From Amblyomma americanum (lineage: Eukaryota; Arthropoda; Arachnida; Ixodida; Ixodidae), in contig NC_135500.1 of the NCBI RefSeq assembly GCF_052857255.1, forward strand, positions 45,758,772 to 45,822,771: a stretch of 64,000 nt of DNA, in the 5' to 3' direction. Positions 53,548 to 63,957 of this stretch are shown here, in pieces. Made by a program: the position numbers and the translations under genes. The notes under the pieces are model-generated. The model did no database searches. It was given only the letters and a program-made list of their open reading frames with translations, and was not told where the DNA came from. How positions within the stretch are numbered: position 1 is the stretch's first letter; every line of letters starts with the position of its first letter.

Positions 53548-53667
53548 GTGATGTCGAAGTACAGGCCTCGACTGCAGACACTGTCTCGCTGTCATCGCCC
53601 ACGGACGAGTGCCGCCATGTGGCCTCTGCGACGAAGTATGAGCTTATCGTCGCTCCATACAAGCAAG
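53548..53667 (+). CDS. Candidate internal exon, basic Ser/Arg-rich
   Basis: Gccgttctag ends at 53547. 40 codons follow in phase 0 and end at AAG|GTGGGC, close to the donor consensus. The product reads VMSKYRPRLQTLSRCHRPRT, MWPLRRSMSLSSLHTSK. The same frame stays open beyond the donor to 53877, and another frame is open at 53508-53747, so the boundaries are uncertain. Phase matches the neighbouring candidate exons. Confidence 0.3.
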
Positions 53668-53958
53668 GTGGGCGGTGCTTCATGTCCGCGTACGTCGTTC
53701 GTGACGTCGGCGAGTCTTTGCAGTGGGAGAACCGGGACGAACAGTAGAGCTAAACCTGGATATAACCATTATTTTCTTTACCACAAAGGACGTTCTCTTC
53801 AAGTGGAATATACGAATAGGGCAGTGTTACAGAAGTCGACGGAACATTTCGTCCGATCACCACGTCACAAATCTTAGCGAGGGAGTATTTTTGTGGCAGT
53901 GCTGCCCAGGACCCGAAGGCCCAAATAAAGGCAGAAGGTGCTCCCCACTGTGCTGCAG

Positions 53959-54033
53959 GTAATTGAATACAGCAAAGATTTTGTCGTGCCACTCCCGTAT
54001 CCGTGTTTGTTAACGTGGGCTGCGACATCAAAT
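53959..54033 (+). CDS. Candidate internal exon with near-consensus splice sites
   Basis: Cactgtgctgcag ends at 53958, and after 25 codons the donor is AAT|GTAAGT, the strict consensus. The product reads VIEYSKDFVVPLPYP then a hydrophobic CLLTWAATSN. The first part has a faint resemblance to the 'vleyy.dyF..pYPLPk' segment of M1 aminopeptidases, too short to trust. Phase 0 at both ends, like the neighbours at 53548 and 55131. Confidence 0.35.
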
Positions 54034-55130
54034 GTAAGTGTACAGACCCGCTGCCAGTACCATGTGCTCGCACCAAATGACGGAGCTGCGAAAGCGTTAC
54101 TGTTTAATTAACGTAGGCGACGTGTGTACTGGTTTTCTGTACTGACACTCGGCGTCAGAAAGCGGAAATTGAAGCTGTAGACAGAAAAAATGCTCTATAA
54201 GTTGCCTGAATCCCACGGGGCCATTTAGCCTCCTTTGGCTCGTCTCTAAGGCTCTGCCCGCCGTTATCGCTCCAAGAAGAAACCTTGTGAATGGCTCTTC
54301 TCGCATCTCCTTGTCGCTAATTTTTCTAGCGCCTCGATCTCAGCTATTCCAGCAGGGTTTGCTTAGAGGCTAGTTTGTTCATTTTTTGAAGGACTACTTT
54401 TTTGAGCAGCACATAAAGCGGACAAGACAGGCGTTAAAATTCACAACTGTATATTCAGAAAGAACGCGTATGCATATATACTGATAAGCCATTTGTCTTA
54501 CCAGTATCTTATGTACGTGTCTCCAAGAAATAGTGTTTTCGTTTCAAGCACACTGAAGTACCGCTGATACACATATGAGCCTTAATTTTTTAGAAACATT
54601 GCTTCCAGTCCACACTTGTCCTCTTTATGTGTTGCACTAAAGCGTATTCCGCCTTAAAAATCAAAGTCAGCTCTTTCGAATTTGTAGTTTTCTATGGGTA
54701 GAGGCGTGGATCGATGTGTGCAGAGGTGTTCTTTGCTTTGTTGGGCATCCGTCATCACTGCACGTTGAATGGGCACGATGTTTCGGAATACAGAATGTGG
54801 GCACATGCATAGGTGCCTGAGATGTTATTGATCTGTACTTTGCTGTCAGTTTTTCGGGAGACAAATGTTGTTTATAATATAGTAGCAATTATTTCCATCG
54901 AGCGAAGCGCAGCCGTACAGCTCCAAATGAAAGATATGAAGCTTCCGAAATTTTTAATGTGTAGAATTTACCAATTTAATTTCTATATGGACAAGGACTT
55001 CGACAGGAACGGCCTGGCTGGAAATTTTCCACTTGCTTCTAATTCCTGGCAGCGCGCAACTGAGATTTGTGCGCCAATCCGCCACTAAACCCACTGAGTT
55101 GGGATTTGTGAAACTCATTCTTGGTTCCAG
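54034..55130. other. Intron-like stretch, no gene seen
   Basis: AT-rich, short frames only, flanked by the two best donor/acceptor candidates of this part of the window. Confidence 0.4.
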
Positions 55131-55241
55131 GTGCAGGCTGCCCGACCCTGCAAGCTGCCCAGCCCTGCAGCTTTTGGCAGGAAGCCACTTGGGCCAAACC
55201 CTGCGGGAGGCCTGGGCCGCTTCAGGCAGCAAGCGAGAGGG
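55131..55241 (+). CDS. Candidate internal exon, Gly/Pro/Arg-rich
   Basis: A pyrimidine-rich cattcttggttccag ends at 55130. 37 codons follow in phase 0 and end at AGGG|GTGAGC. The product reads VQAARPCKLPSPAAFGRKPL, GPNPAGGLGRFRQQARG, basic and low in hydrophobic residues, similar in character to the 51493 segment. High GC contrasts with the flanks. An overlapping frame on the same strand (55033-55245) is also open, so the protein reading is not unique. Confidence 0.4.
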
Positions 55242-55627
55242 GTGAGCTTTTTCACCGCGCCACACGCACTTAGCGCAGGAGGCGAATAAGCAGTGATCGC
55301 AGTACTATGCTACACGTATTCCTCTTCCTCATTACTCTTTTTTTCCAGTGCTGTGCTTTGCGGGCTTCGTGCTGTGGCACTTCTCTGCTGGAAAGGCAGG
55401 AATTACTAGTGCGAGAGCACTTAAAGGGGGAATTTCCCGCTGTTAGCGGCTATGATTTTGTTTGTTTGTCTGTTTGGTATATATTGAGCATACACGGGAA
55501 GGAAAATGAGGGGCTCGTTATGCCATACATACAATGGATTCAACAGCCACCGAAACCAAGGCACATAGGGGAGTGTTTGTTTTTTTACATTTGTCGTATT
55601 GATCAATTAGAGATTTGAATTGTAATT
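55242..55627. other. No gene seen
   Basis: A 103-codon frame (55307-55618) begins with a hydrophobic run (MLHVFLFLITLFFQCC) but has no other supporting feature. Confidence 0.35.
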
Positions 55628-55705
55628 ATTTTATTGCTTGACCTACGGCCTCTGAATGTCGCATCCAGTGCGCTCCCTACTGAGCTACCGTGACGGCTGT
55701 CCAAT
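55628..55705 (-). mobile_element. tRNA-derived SINE head, truncated
   Basis: On the minus strand ccgtcacggtagctcagtag gives an A-box-like TAGCTCAGTAGGGA, followed by an anticodon-arm-like part and gaggccgtaggtc, where the B box would begin but is cut short. No cloverleaf acceptor stem, so a SINE fragment rather than a tRNA gene. Confidence 0.55.
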
Positions 55706-55755
55706 CTGCTTTTCGAGGTACTTAAGCTGCGCAGCTAAATTACCTTGCGCATACT

Positions 55756-56688
55756 GAATAGTCAACTTTTTAACTATTACTGTTAGGCTCCTTAATTATT
55801 GTGAAGCGTGTAGCTCACTGTAAGTAATCTTCATACCGGTTTTCAGAATTTAGAATTTAGTACACATACTTAGGTCAGTTCGTGCCTACATATGATGCCT
55901 TGTTCGATGCAGTACTTGAAATGAGGTACTAAAAATTGTTGAATGTAGCGCTTCACGAAGTGCCGTTCTGGTACTTTTTGTTCAGGAATATACATTTTTT
56001 ATCTAAGTCTTTGCAAAGTTTTTAAAGATAGGCTATCTCACTTAGTAGAGCGCTTTTTTCTGCATAGCATTGTCAGCGTTGTAGTACATCAGGATGCCGG
56101 TAACAATACTAACTAGCAGGTTGGTTAACTTTTGCTTCAGAATAACGGCCTGAGGGGCGAGTTGGTGCATGATGAAATGAACGGCTGTGCAAATCAGGAC
56201 ACAGACAAGAAAGAGACACCACAGTGCGCATGTGGTGTCTCTTTCTTGTCTGTGTCCTGATTTGCACAGCCGTTCATTTCATTTCTTCTTAACTTTTACT
56301 CTTAGGCTTAGCGCGTCGTAAGTAATATCCATATCAGTTCTTACAATTTCGAAGACACGATTACCCACTGCGCTGCGGCCCAACAAATTGTTCCTACAGC
56401 GCAAAACTTCCATCCCTTTTCGTTAAGCTTACAGGCAAAGCAATCGCTGCATTCCACGTAACTCGTCGAAATAGCCCAAATTTGTTGGGCCACAGCGCCG
56501 AGAGTAACCGCGTCTTCAAAATTCTAAGAACTCATATCCGTATTACCTACGGTGGGCTACACGCCTCTGAATAGTTAAGGAACTTAACATAATAGTTAAA
56601 AGTTGAATATTCAGTGTCAGTTAACGAACCTGCTAGTTAGCCGTATTCTGATGTACAGCACTGCTGACAATGCTGAGCCGTTTTATTA
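55756..56688. mobile_element. Nested foldback element, right copy
   Basis: 55859-56137 matches 40588-40875, and 56290-56605 matches the MITE at 41957-42297. The outer arm reappears inverted at about 56610-56680. A stray MITE left end precedes it at 55756-55858. The central insert here is the perfect hairpin 56174-56280, in contrast to about 1 kb of other sequence in the left copy. Confidence 0.6.
56174..56280. repeat. Perfect hairpin, 50-bp arms, 7-base loop
   Basis: Arms 56174-56223 and 56231-56280 are exact reverse complements. The loop is gtgcgca. The arms carry aggacacagacaagaaagag, similar in style to the arms at 26032-26149 (aggacagtgaaagagagg). Confidence 0.97.
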
Positions 56689-58225
56689 CAGTCGAACCTG
56701 GATATATATAAGTCGAAGGGAATCACAAAATATTTCGATATATCGGTAATTCTAATATAGACATGGTAAAAGATGGCGACATGGCAATAAGCAGCGCTTG
56801 TCCGTGTCCTGAGTGTTTTCCTTTCATTGTGCTCGTCTTTTTTCGTCGTGCAGTTATGTCGAAGCTCAGTAAGCAACTTTCCCGAAAGCTCATCATACTA
56901 AAGCATAAGTTTATCTGCAACCTAGCAGGGAGAATACACTGCACTCACGCTAGTGGCACATCCCTTGCAGCGACGTGCTTTTCGCCGCCGTGTTAAGAGC
57001 GCAACTTTCGCTGGGTAATGCTCGGACTAAACTGCTGCGCATCAAAGCTGCTTCGTTCGGTGCTTTCGAACCATCCACTGGTTATCATAAGATGTCTAAT
57101 ACTGTTACAAGTACACTATGAACAGAATAATGGAACATTAAAATTAGGGTAAAGTTGTGGTCTGCTTTAGCAGTGATGGCAGCCACGCGAGGGCTGCCGC
57201 TAGGCTTTAAATATCTTGGTTTCACCGCAAAACACCGATGCAGGGTGAAAAAAATTCGCTGGTGGTCTAGCATTGCTAAGCACGAATTACGTGCCAAAGC
57301 ACATTATTTTAACATGCACGCCACCTCCACGCATCTCAAAGTGCGATTGAGGTACGGGTAAAGCAAAGGAGCACAACTTTGCATCGTAAATGCCAACTTA
57401 CCCATTGAATGCCGGCGACCTATTAGTGCCGCGTTCCTACTACAACGTTGTCCACGCCAACGCATGCAGCGCACATCTGTATGCTTCTACAGTCACGTAG
57501 CTCAAAGCGCGAATAAGGTGTCCACCGACCCAAGGAGCCTGCTATGCGGGTTTGCTTTCATTTCGTGACTCTCTCAGAGGATTCACGTCCACCTGCGGAT
57601 TTTGCGGGGCAGGAGGCTTAACAGTGCTTTTTGCGCACGGGTGAAAGTTGATGAAAACGACGAAGCGCAATATACACAGCGCGAAAGTGTTGCAGTTAAA
57701 CACAAGGCATGATCAGTTGTGGCGATAGCATAGTGCTTTCGTGCAGTGGCCAGCGAAGCTCATCTTCTGGCTCCGTTGCGGGTTAGAAAACCAGTTGCGA
57801 CATTATTTATTTTATTTCTGCAAGTACCTGAGAGGCATTAGACAGGCATAGGCTCTTTCGCGATTGGGAGTGAAGTTTTCGCGCTATATTGAGTTCAAGA
57901 GACCGAAGTCCACCCTCGAGCACGCACCAAGTTGACGGTGCCACTTTGTTTCAAAGTGCTAGAGCTGCCAGCAGGTACCCAAGGTCACGCCGCGAACTAG
58001 TCTCCGCACACGCAGAGTGAGTGAAGAGCGTCATTAGTAGAAGTGCCATTCTCAGGTGGCGCGCCGCTCAGTTTGATAAATCGAACGGCCGGCGAAATGG
58101 CAATGCGATATACAGCGCGACTTTCTTATACTTTTACTCCCGGTTTTCCAGGGGATAATCTCTGCGTTCGATAAAGCGGATAATTCTAAATATACGGGTT
58201 CTATATATCCGGGAAATGGGTACTG
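56689..58225. mobile_element. Pogo/Tigger-like non-autonomous DNA element
   Basis: Ends are CAGTCGAACCTGGATATATA (left) and, inverted on the right, CAGTACCCATTTCCCGGATA with tata continuing, bounded by TA on both sides (56687-56688 and 58226-58227). CAGT termini with TA duplication and ggatatata inside are typical of pogo-type Tc1/mariner elements. No transposase frame or DDE motifs are visible in the 1.5 kb. The internal block 57637-57822 recurs at 8005-8205. Confidence 0.6.
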
Positions 58226-58495
58226 TATGCTACTCAGTTACTTAAGTCAAAGCCTGGAAGTTGTTCTTGTGTAGACGATAGTGTGAACTACATCTCCGTG
58301 GCATCCATCCTGTAAAGCTGAACTAAAAGAGGGCACATTTAAGGCCCACAGAATTACCCATGGTAAATATCGTGTTCAACAAAACTGCGAAAACACCCAT
58401 GCGTATTTGATGTGTAACATTTGTGGACAAAAAGCTTGAATATTGGAAGATTTTAAGGTACTGTTATGGAAATTTTGAGTGCAATAGACCATTGC

Positions 58496-58745
58496 TCCGA
58501 TGTGTAGCAACATCTTTCTTTAAAAAATTTTCCATCAATCGCATGGAGTAGTTTAAACTGCCTTACAGAACCAATGGGGAAGGCTTTTGAGGATGGAAAA
58601 AAAACGTGCATAGCAAAAAAATGCAAGCCTGTGGATGGGAAAGATGCGGATATATTGTTATAGTGAAATGTCACAATATATGAAAACATTGCGTTTACAA
58701 ACTCTTTCCCGCTCAAGAATTGTTTTGTTCAGAATTATTGAGTAT
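58496..58745 (+). repeat. Dispersed repeat, pairs with 40322-40565
   Basis: Ordered matches over about 245 bases in the same orientation. It ends where the possible transposon-coding repeat begins. Confidence 0.65.
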
Positions 58746-58794
58746 AAAAAAATGAATGAAGCAGGCCAAGCACCTGATGCTTCTATGGATATCA

Positions 58795-58895
58795 TACACC
58801 GCGATGATGAGTCGGCGCCTGAAAAGGAAGCTCTACAAGACCTCGAAAGAGTGTGGGCACATTGTGAGTACAAGCGGCCTAACCAGCTCAGTCGA
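58795..58895 (+). repeat. Repeat with coding appearance, first copy
   Basis: gatgagtcggcgcctgaaaa through gcggcctaa.cagctca is repeated at 59848-59937. In one frame both read ESAPEKEALQDLER followed by W and RPNQL, suggesting a decayed coding segment, possibly transposase. The family could not be fixed. Confidence 0.5.
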
Positions 58896-59631
58896 ATACC
58901 TGTCCATTCTTTTGTATTACTGTAAGCGTACAACTAAACGGTTGTCTTACAGTTAAGTACCGCTTGGCTTGAAATCGATTACTGTTGCAGCTGTAATATC
59001 CACAGATTCTGGACAAGCGGTTTTTTCATCACGAAGTTGTTTATGAACACAATTTTTATATCGTAAGGAACAGCAGTCCCTCCCCCCTCCTCAGGACGCT
59101 TGTAGTCTTCTGTTTACTGTCAAAAACGCATCCCATTTGTTTTCTTTGCCATTCTTAACTACTGCGTCCAGGAGAAGACCAAACTTTAAAAGCAAGATTT
59201 TTCAGCGCATCGGAAAATGAGATCATCGCCGCCAGTACGTTCATGGCAGCACCTTACAGTACTGCACTGTTGCCTCACAAGTAAATATGATGTACAAGAA
59301 AGCTGGACTCGGGTATGTATGCATGTGTAGGCTTGGGGCCTCGAACACAATTGGTTCTTGTTTTATCCGGAAGTCCTTGTCATGAATTGAGATAGAGAGC
59401 GCACTTTTTTTCGTAGCAACGGACAGCCGGATACTTTTCACTGGTTCCGCTCTCCCGGAAGCTTCGCAACGCTGACTTGTGCGCAGCTTAGCACTTGAAT
59501 ATCCCTTGAAGTTCGCTTTCTCAAGCCCCTTGTTCCCTCCGGGGAAAGACAAGCGTTTCTGTCACTCACTACAGGACCCTGACAACGATGGCGCGAGGGC
59601 AAGTTCGTACATGGGCTCCTTTGCGTTTCGG
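58896..59631. other. No gene seen
   Basis: Short frames on both strands; nothing recognised. Confidence 0.4.
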
Positions 59632-59669
59632 CTCCATCGAAACACAGCCGGCGCTGTGTTTCGATGGAG
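59632..59669. repeat. Short perfect hairpin
   Basis: 17-bp arms (ctccatcgaaacacagc and its complement) around a cggc loop. Confidence 0.85.
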
Positions 59670-59847
59670 GCCTCGGCGTCCACTTTAATTGCGGACGGCC
59701 CACCATCTCTGCTGCCTACCGTTGGTAGCAGTGTGGACTTTGCAAGTCAGTGTGCTTCCAGCTTGAATGTCCTCTTTGGAGCTACAGGGGTCATCTAGTT
59801 TCTCCGAAACAGATGACATGCTGACTACGACGGGGGCTACACCGCCA

Positions 59848-59945
59848 TAGTGAGTCGGCGCCTGAAAAGGAAGCCCTGCAAGACCTCGAAAGAGAGTGGG
59901 CACAGTGTGACTACCAACGGCCTAATCAGCTCACTTCGAACACGA
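59848..59945 (+). repeat. Repeat with coding appearance, second copy
   Basis: Second copy of 58795-58895. The shared reading ESAPEKEALQDLER is conserved despite base changes, for example ctctac against ccctgc. Confidence 0.5.
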
Positions 59946-60224
59946 AGAGAGTTAACGAGGCCAGTGGAAGTGTGCAACCTCTCACTTACACGATTTGATC
60001 CATGCCTGTCGAACATAACGATATCAATTCCATCAACAGGCAGGCTCTCGCTTTTGCACTTGAAGGCTGGTTGCGGGCCAAGTCAAGGAAGTGCGTTCGT
60101 TCTTTGCTAGTGATCTTAACCCTACTGCGGGTGTGATTTCCGATGTAGACATCGAGATAAACGATATGGACTTGATGAACCATTATATTGCTCTGTTCGA
60201 ATCACTGACATACACCGTTTTAGG

Positions 60225-60946
60225 CAGTCGAGGTGTTTGAAACTAGTGTTTGAAGGAACCAGTTTACCATCGCACGTGAGGTGGCATTTTTTAGCCATCC
60301 AGTGTACAATTATGTACCCCACTCTCTGCAGTGCCCAAAATGCCAGAAGCTGGTACACGTGAGCGCTGCATGCACGAGCAAGAAAATGTGCCTTTGTTGT
60401 GGTGGAGGCCACGACGGACTTGTATGCACAGTTGAAATGCGGAAATATGCAAACTGCAAATTACCTCACAAGGCAACCTCTAGGGAGTGTCTGAAAGTAA
60501 AGACAGATGAAGATTTTAAAGAAAGCAGTGAAAGACCACTCTTCTCATAGAGAACAAGAAAATGTGGTTCACTGATGGAGAATTCGCACGCTGAACCGGC
60601 ACAAGAGCTGTAACACAGCAAAAGAAGCCAAAACGCCTCAGCAGGAACAAGGCCACTCTGCTGCGAAGAAGCCATCGGCTCCACCTGCTCAAGTGCAAAA
60701 TATTGCGACTCCTCAGGATGATTTTGCACCATGGCCACCTCTACCAGCGCGCACATCTGAGAAGTGCGTCCGCCAAGGCGTGCGCCTGTTCTGTCTACCA
60801 AAAATGAACGAATCAGGATTATTATTAAACAACTGATAGGCACCTTACAAATATTCATTGCTGGTGTGGACATGCTCGTTGCTAGGGCTGCTGTCCGAAT
60901 TTTAGACGCTGTTGAGTCATTCCTTGCGACTAGAAGAAAGCAGTAG
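60225..60946 (+). pseudogene. LINE ORF1 zinc-knuckle protein, right copy
   Basis: Upstream in frame, LVFEGTSLPSHVRW leads into the knuckles CPKCQKLVHVSAAC, CLCCGGGHDGLVC and (now YANC) before PHKATSRECL. Compared with the left copy, this one keeps the first-knuckle His and last Cys but has lost the Cys of CANC (Tyr). The two copies have thus decayed at different metal ligands. The frame stops at about 60548, and a helical C-terminal part follows in another frame to 60946. Confidence 0.75.
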
Positions 60947-61109
60947 AAGACATAATAGAAGACAACATTCAGAGCTCTGCTGGTGTCACCACCATCAGTA
61001 CGGGATGGAATTTCTCGATCAGCAGTATTTCAATAGAATATTCGAGATCTGCGAAGTGGCTTAGTGGGAATCAGGCAGAGAATATTCCACGATATTCCAG
61101 GATACTCCA

Positions 61110-61690
61110 GTAACGGTTTCCGGCTCTTGTAACATGTGAGGTGAATGTCGCCTCTCATTTTCACCTGTCCGGATATGAACAGTTTCTATCTAAAGCGTGT
61201 GGACATCCAAGCAAGGGGCACTATGCATTTGCCGCGCCTTAACTTACGTTCAATATCCAGTTCCGGCTATCAGCAGGAACGAGTATATCACTTTACCTAG
61301 ATGAATGGGCCCACAGCCTGTATTATCGGTGACTACATCCCATCCAGGAAGACATTTGACGTAATAACCATAGTCACTTATAGATAGCACTTTGCAACCC
61401 CATACTGTAGCCTGAGAGTTCGATGCGCATCACCATTGCTGGGGAAGTTCTGTAACGAACGCTCGTGGTCTGGATATTTCCACATTCTTGGGTAATGCAG
61501 GCATTGTTCTCAATGACGGGACGCCGGCCCTTTTGCACGCAACTGCTTACAGTAGCTACCTGGACCTAGCATTGGTATCGCGGCGTCTCTCATCATCCTC
61601 AACTTGATGTGCTGATGTCGGAACGCACGGCAGTGACCACAGACCAACATATGTGCGGCTTCTCTGGTTTGACCGTCTTCCACGTGTCAA
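61110..61690 (+). pseudogene. LINE endonuclease domain, right copy
   Basis: Contains the LSGYEQF-type N-terminal segment (about 61160), a broken YSSYLDLALVSR segment (about 61550-61590) and the intact THGSDHRPTY motif (SDH codons 61632-61640). Otherwise decayed like the left copy. Confidence 0.65.
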
Positions 61691-62159
61691 GAACGCTGTA
61701 CTGACTAATATTTTCCCTAGCGTTTTAGAAGCGAACTGTAAGTGCCTCACTACCCCAGCGGATGTGAAGCAATGCATGATTACGGCTATGCAAGTCATCG
61801 CGTAGGATCTCGGCACAATATTTTGCAACGCCAGTAGTTGTGCTCTGTTAGCAGCTGTGTGCCATTGGGCGACGTGCGGAAAGAAAATACCGCCTGATGA
61901 AAACGTCTCGGATCTCCGGGCTTGTCCCATGTGCTGGTGGTCGGTTATCTGAGATACTGTATGCCGATTCTTTCGGGCCTAAGACTAACTGCCCTGTGAA
62001 TACTATAAAGCGCTCAGTCTCGCGCTTTAAACGCTTGCTTGGGATTACCCTGGAAGGCTTCGACATGCGGCACATTATAAAACGGCTGCGCCTGCCCAAG
62101 CATAAAACAATACGCATGGCAACCGAATTGGCAGGCACGCGATAGGCCATGAACTATAT

Positions 62160-62790
62160 ATTGCTCAGCAAACCGCAAATCACTGGACTATAATCTGCGA
62201 CTCAAGACTCATAATGCAGATCATAAAACCATACATAAAATCGAGCAAATACGAGCAGCTAACCGGGCAAATTTACCTTTGCTAGCTGGGACGTTCCAGC
62301 ACGGCCGCACCATCAGGCTTCTGTGGGAACCCAGCCTTTGCGGCATAGCGGGAAATAAAAGTGCTGATGTGGAAACTGAGCTGGCTCATATTGATCGGGC
62401 ATCAATCGAAGTATCTTTCTCGATAAGTGACGTGGGAGCCTTACTGGCTCATTCATTGTAGGCTGTCATGCAATTGCGCAGAAACGATGTGAGGCACCCG
62501 CAGGACTGCATTTCTCCGCTTGATGGTAGTTCGCGACTTCACCCACCATCGAATAATATGCTACGTCAAGAAAGTATTGTATCGGCTGCGGCTTGGTGTT
62601 GCGTACACCAAAAGTTCTCACAAGATCGGAGTTAAAGGTAGCCCGAATTGCTTGAACTGCAACAATCCAGAGACAATTCATTATATTATCTGCGAGTGCC
62701 CTCACTACACTGATGCGAGGGGGGCCTTGAAGAAAACTCTCAGTCGTCCTTTTTCTGAGGAAACTACCTACGACGTCAGCGCAAAACTGA
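62160..62790 (+). pseudogene. LINE RNase H and zinc tail, right copy
   Basis: IRLLWEPSLCGIAGNKSAD (62279-62461 frame) keeps the family cysteine that is Phe in the left copy. The tail frame (62520-62858) reads PNCLNCNNPETIHYIICECP. It lies directly after the deletion joint, so the remaining ORF2 has endonuclease joined to RNase H without RT. Confidence 0.7.
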
Positions 62791-63894
62791 CGGCTGTTGT
62801 GCGATGCATGCAGTTTTCAGGTTTTTATGTGGAACAGACCCAGATTTCCGTCTATTGACACTTGCATGTGCTGTGCTGTGCGCGTCTACACGGCGTGCAG
62901 TGCGGACTACACATGCGCATACGCCTTTATGGCATGATATGAGAAAGTACAGAGCTCTTCTCTGCAACCGTGCGCGGCGTGCGTGTGCAAGACGTATGCA
63001 GCATATGGAAGAGGCCTGCTGCATGTGGTACACATCGTCTGCGCGAGATGATTGTCACACAGTATATTCGTGGTCTCCTCTGTACCCAGACCACCCCAAG
63101 CAATTCATTGTTTTATGATACCATCGCTCTTCATTCGCACCCCAACTAACCTTTTACTTTCCCTTGTGCCCTTACCCGGTGGGGAGGAGTACGTCCGGGT
63201 CACCTAACCACCGGCCGAGCTCTCCACTTTTCCGTTCATTGAATTTCTCTCGCTCTAAAGTAATGACAATGCTAGTGTCGTGTTTGGCTTGTTTAGTATT
63301 TATTGCTCTTTCACCAGCTTTCGGCCCAATGGTTTTCGTACTGTGCCGCTGCGCCCTTTGAGTTGCTGCAGTTGGCTTAAATGAATATACTGTCGTGAGC
63401 AAAAGTACTATACAGCACGCAGCCGGTGGCGGAGTTCAATAAAACTGCACTGCAACGCCATCTAGCAACACTTCTCTGGGATGGAGACAATCGTGGCGGT
63501 GCCCCATTTTATCTATTGGAGCATTGGGAAGTTGCCCCACTTTAATCTCCGGCGTCGTCAGCTTAACCCGCGATTGGCAAGGTTCCCGTAGCTAGGCTCA
63601 AGTCGTACTTACCGCGGACCTGCGTCCGACAATACGTGGGATAAGGCGGAAAGCCGTTCTCGTGCTGGGTCGCACTTGGGTCTGGCGGTTTGATTCCGCC
63701 TGTGTCTGTTTTCTGCTTTTTAGAAGGTACTTCAGTCTATTCAACATATTTCTTTTATAAGCAACGAAATATGCTTCTTACGGTCTGTGCGTGCAGATTT
63801 CCCTTCAAGGTAGGCATTTTTTACCTGATAAAGTTCAACTAAGAGTCGAATAAACTAGAATTAACCAGCCAAATTTTAATATTTTGTTTTCAAG

Positions 63895-63957
63895 GCGCAA
63901 GGGCAAATCTCGAAACTGAAGCCCAGCAGCATCAGAGGCGAGCTCGGCTTTTGTTGA
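63895..63957 (+). CDS. Candidate terminal exon inside the right duplicate copy
   Basis: attttgttttcaag, a good acceptor with pyrimidine tract, ends at 63894. The frame in phase 0 reads AQGQISKLKPSSIRGELGFC and stops at TGA (63955-63957). In another frame the same bases give ARANLETEAQQHQRRARLL, which looks like coiled coil and ends at TAG (63960-63962). The left copy (from 5012) lacks the tract and the TGA. Weak on its own because it is short. Confidence 0.25.
   Translation, partial: AQGQISKLKPSSIRGELGFC

Noticed and set aside
53508..53747. 79-codon frame with a protein-like reading (YELIVAPYKQGGRCFMSAYV)
   Set aside because: Competes with the phase-0 exon frame over the same bases; no family match and no splice sites at its ends.
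53959..54033. M1 aminopeptidase exon
   Set aside because: Resemblance is limited to about a dozen residues with PLPYP instead of PYPLP; kept only as an unassigned exon candidate.
55628..55705. tRNA gene on the minus strand
   Set aside because: B box incomplete and no acceptor stem; SINE fragment.
26032..56280. CRISPR array or bacterial repeats
   Set aside because: The hairpins are single inverted repeats, not regularly spaced direct repeats, and everything around is eukaryotic.
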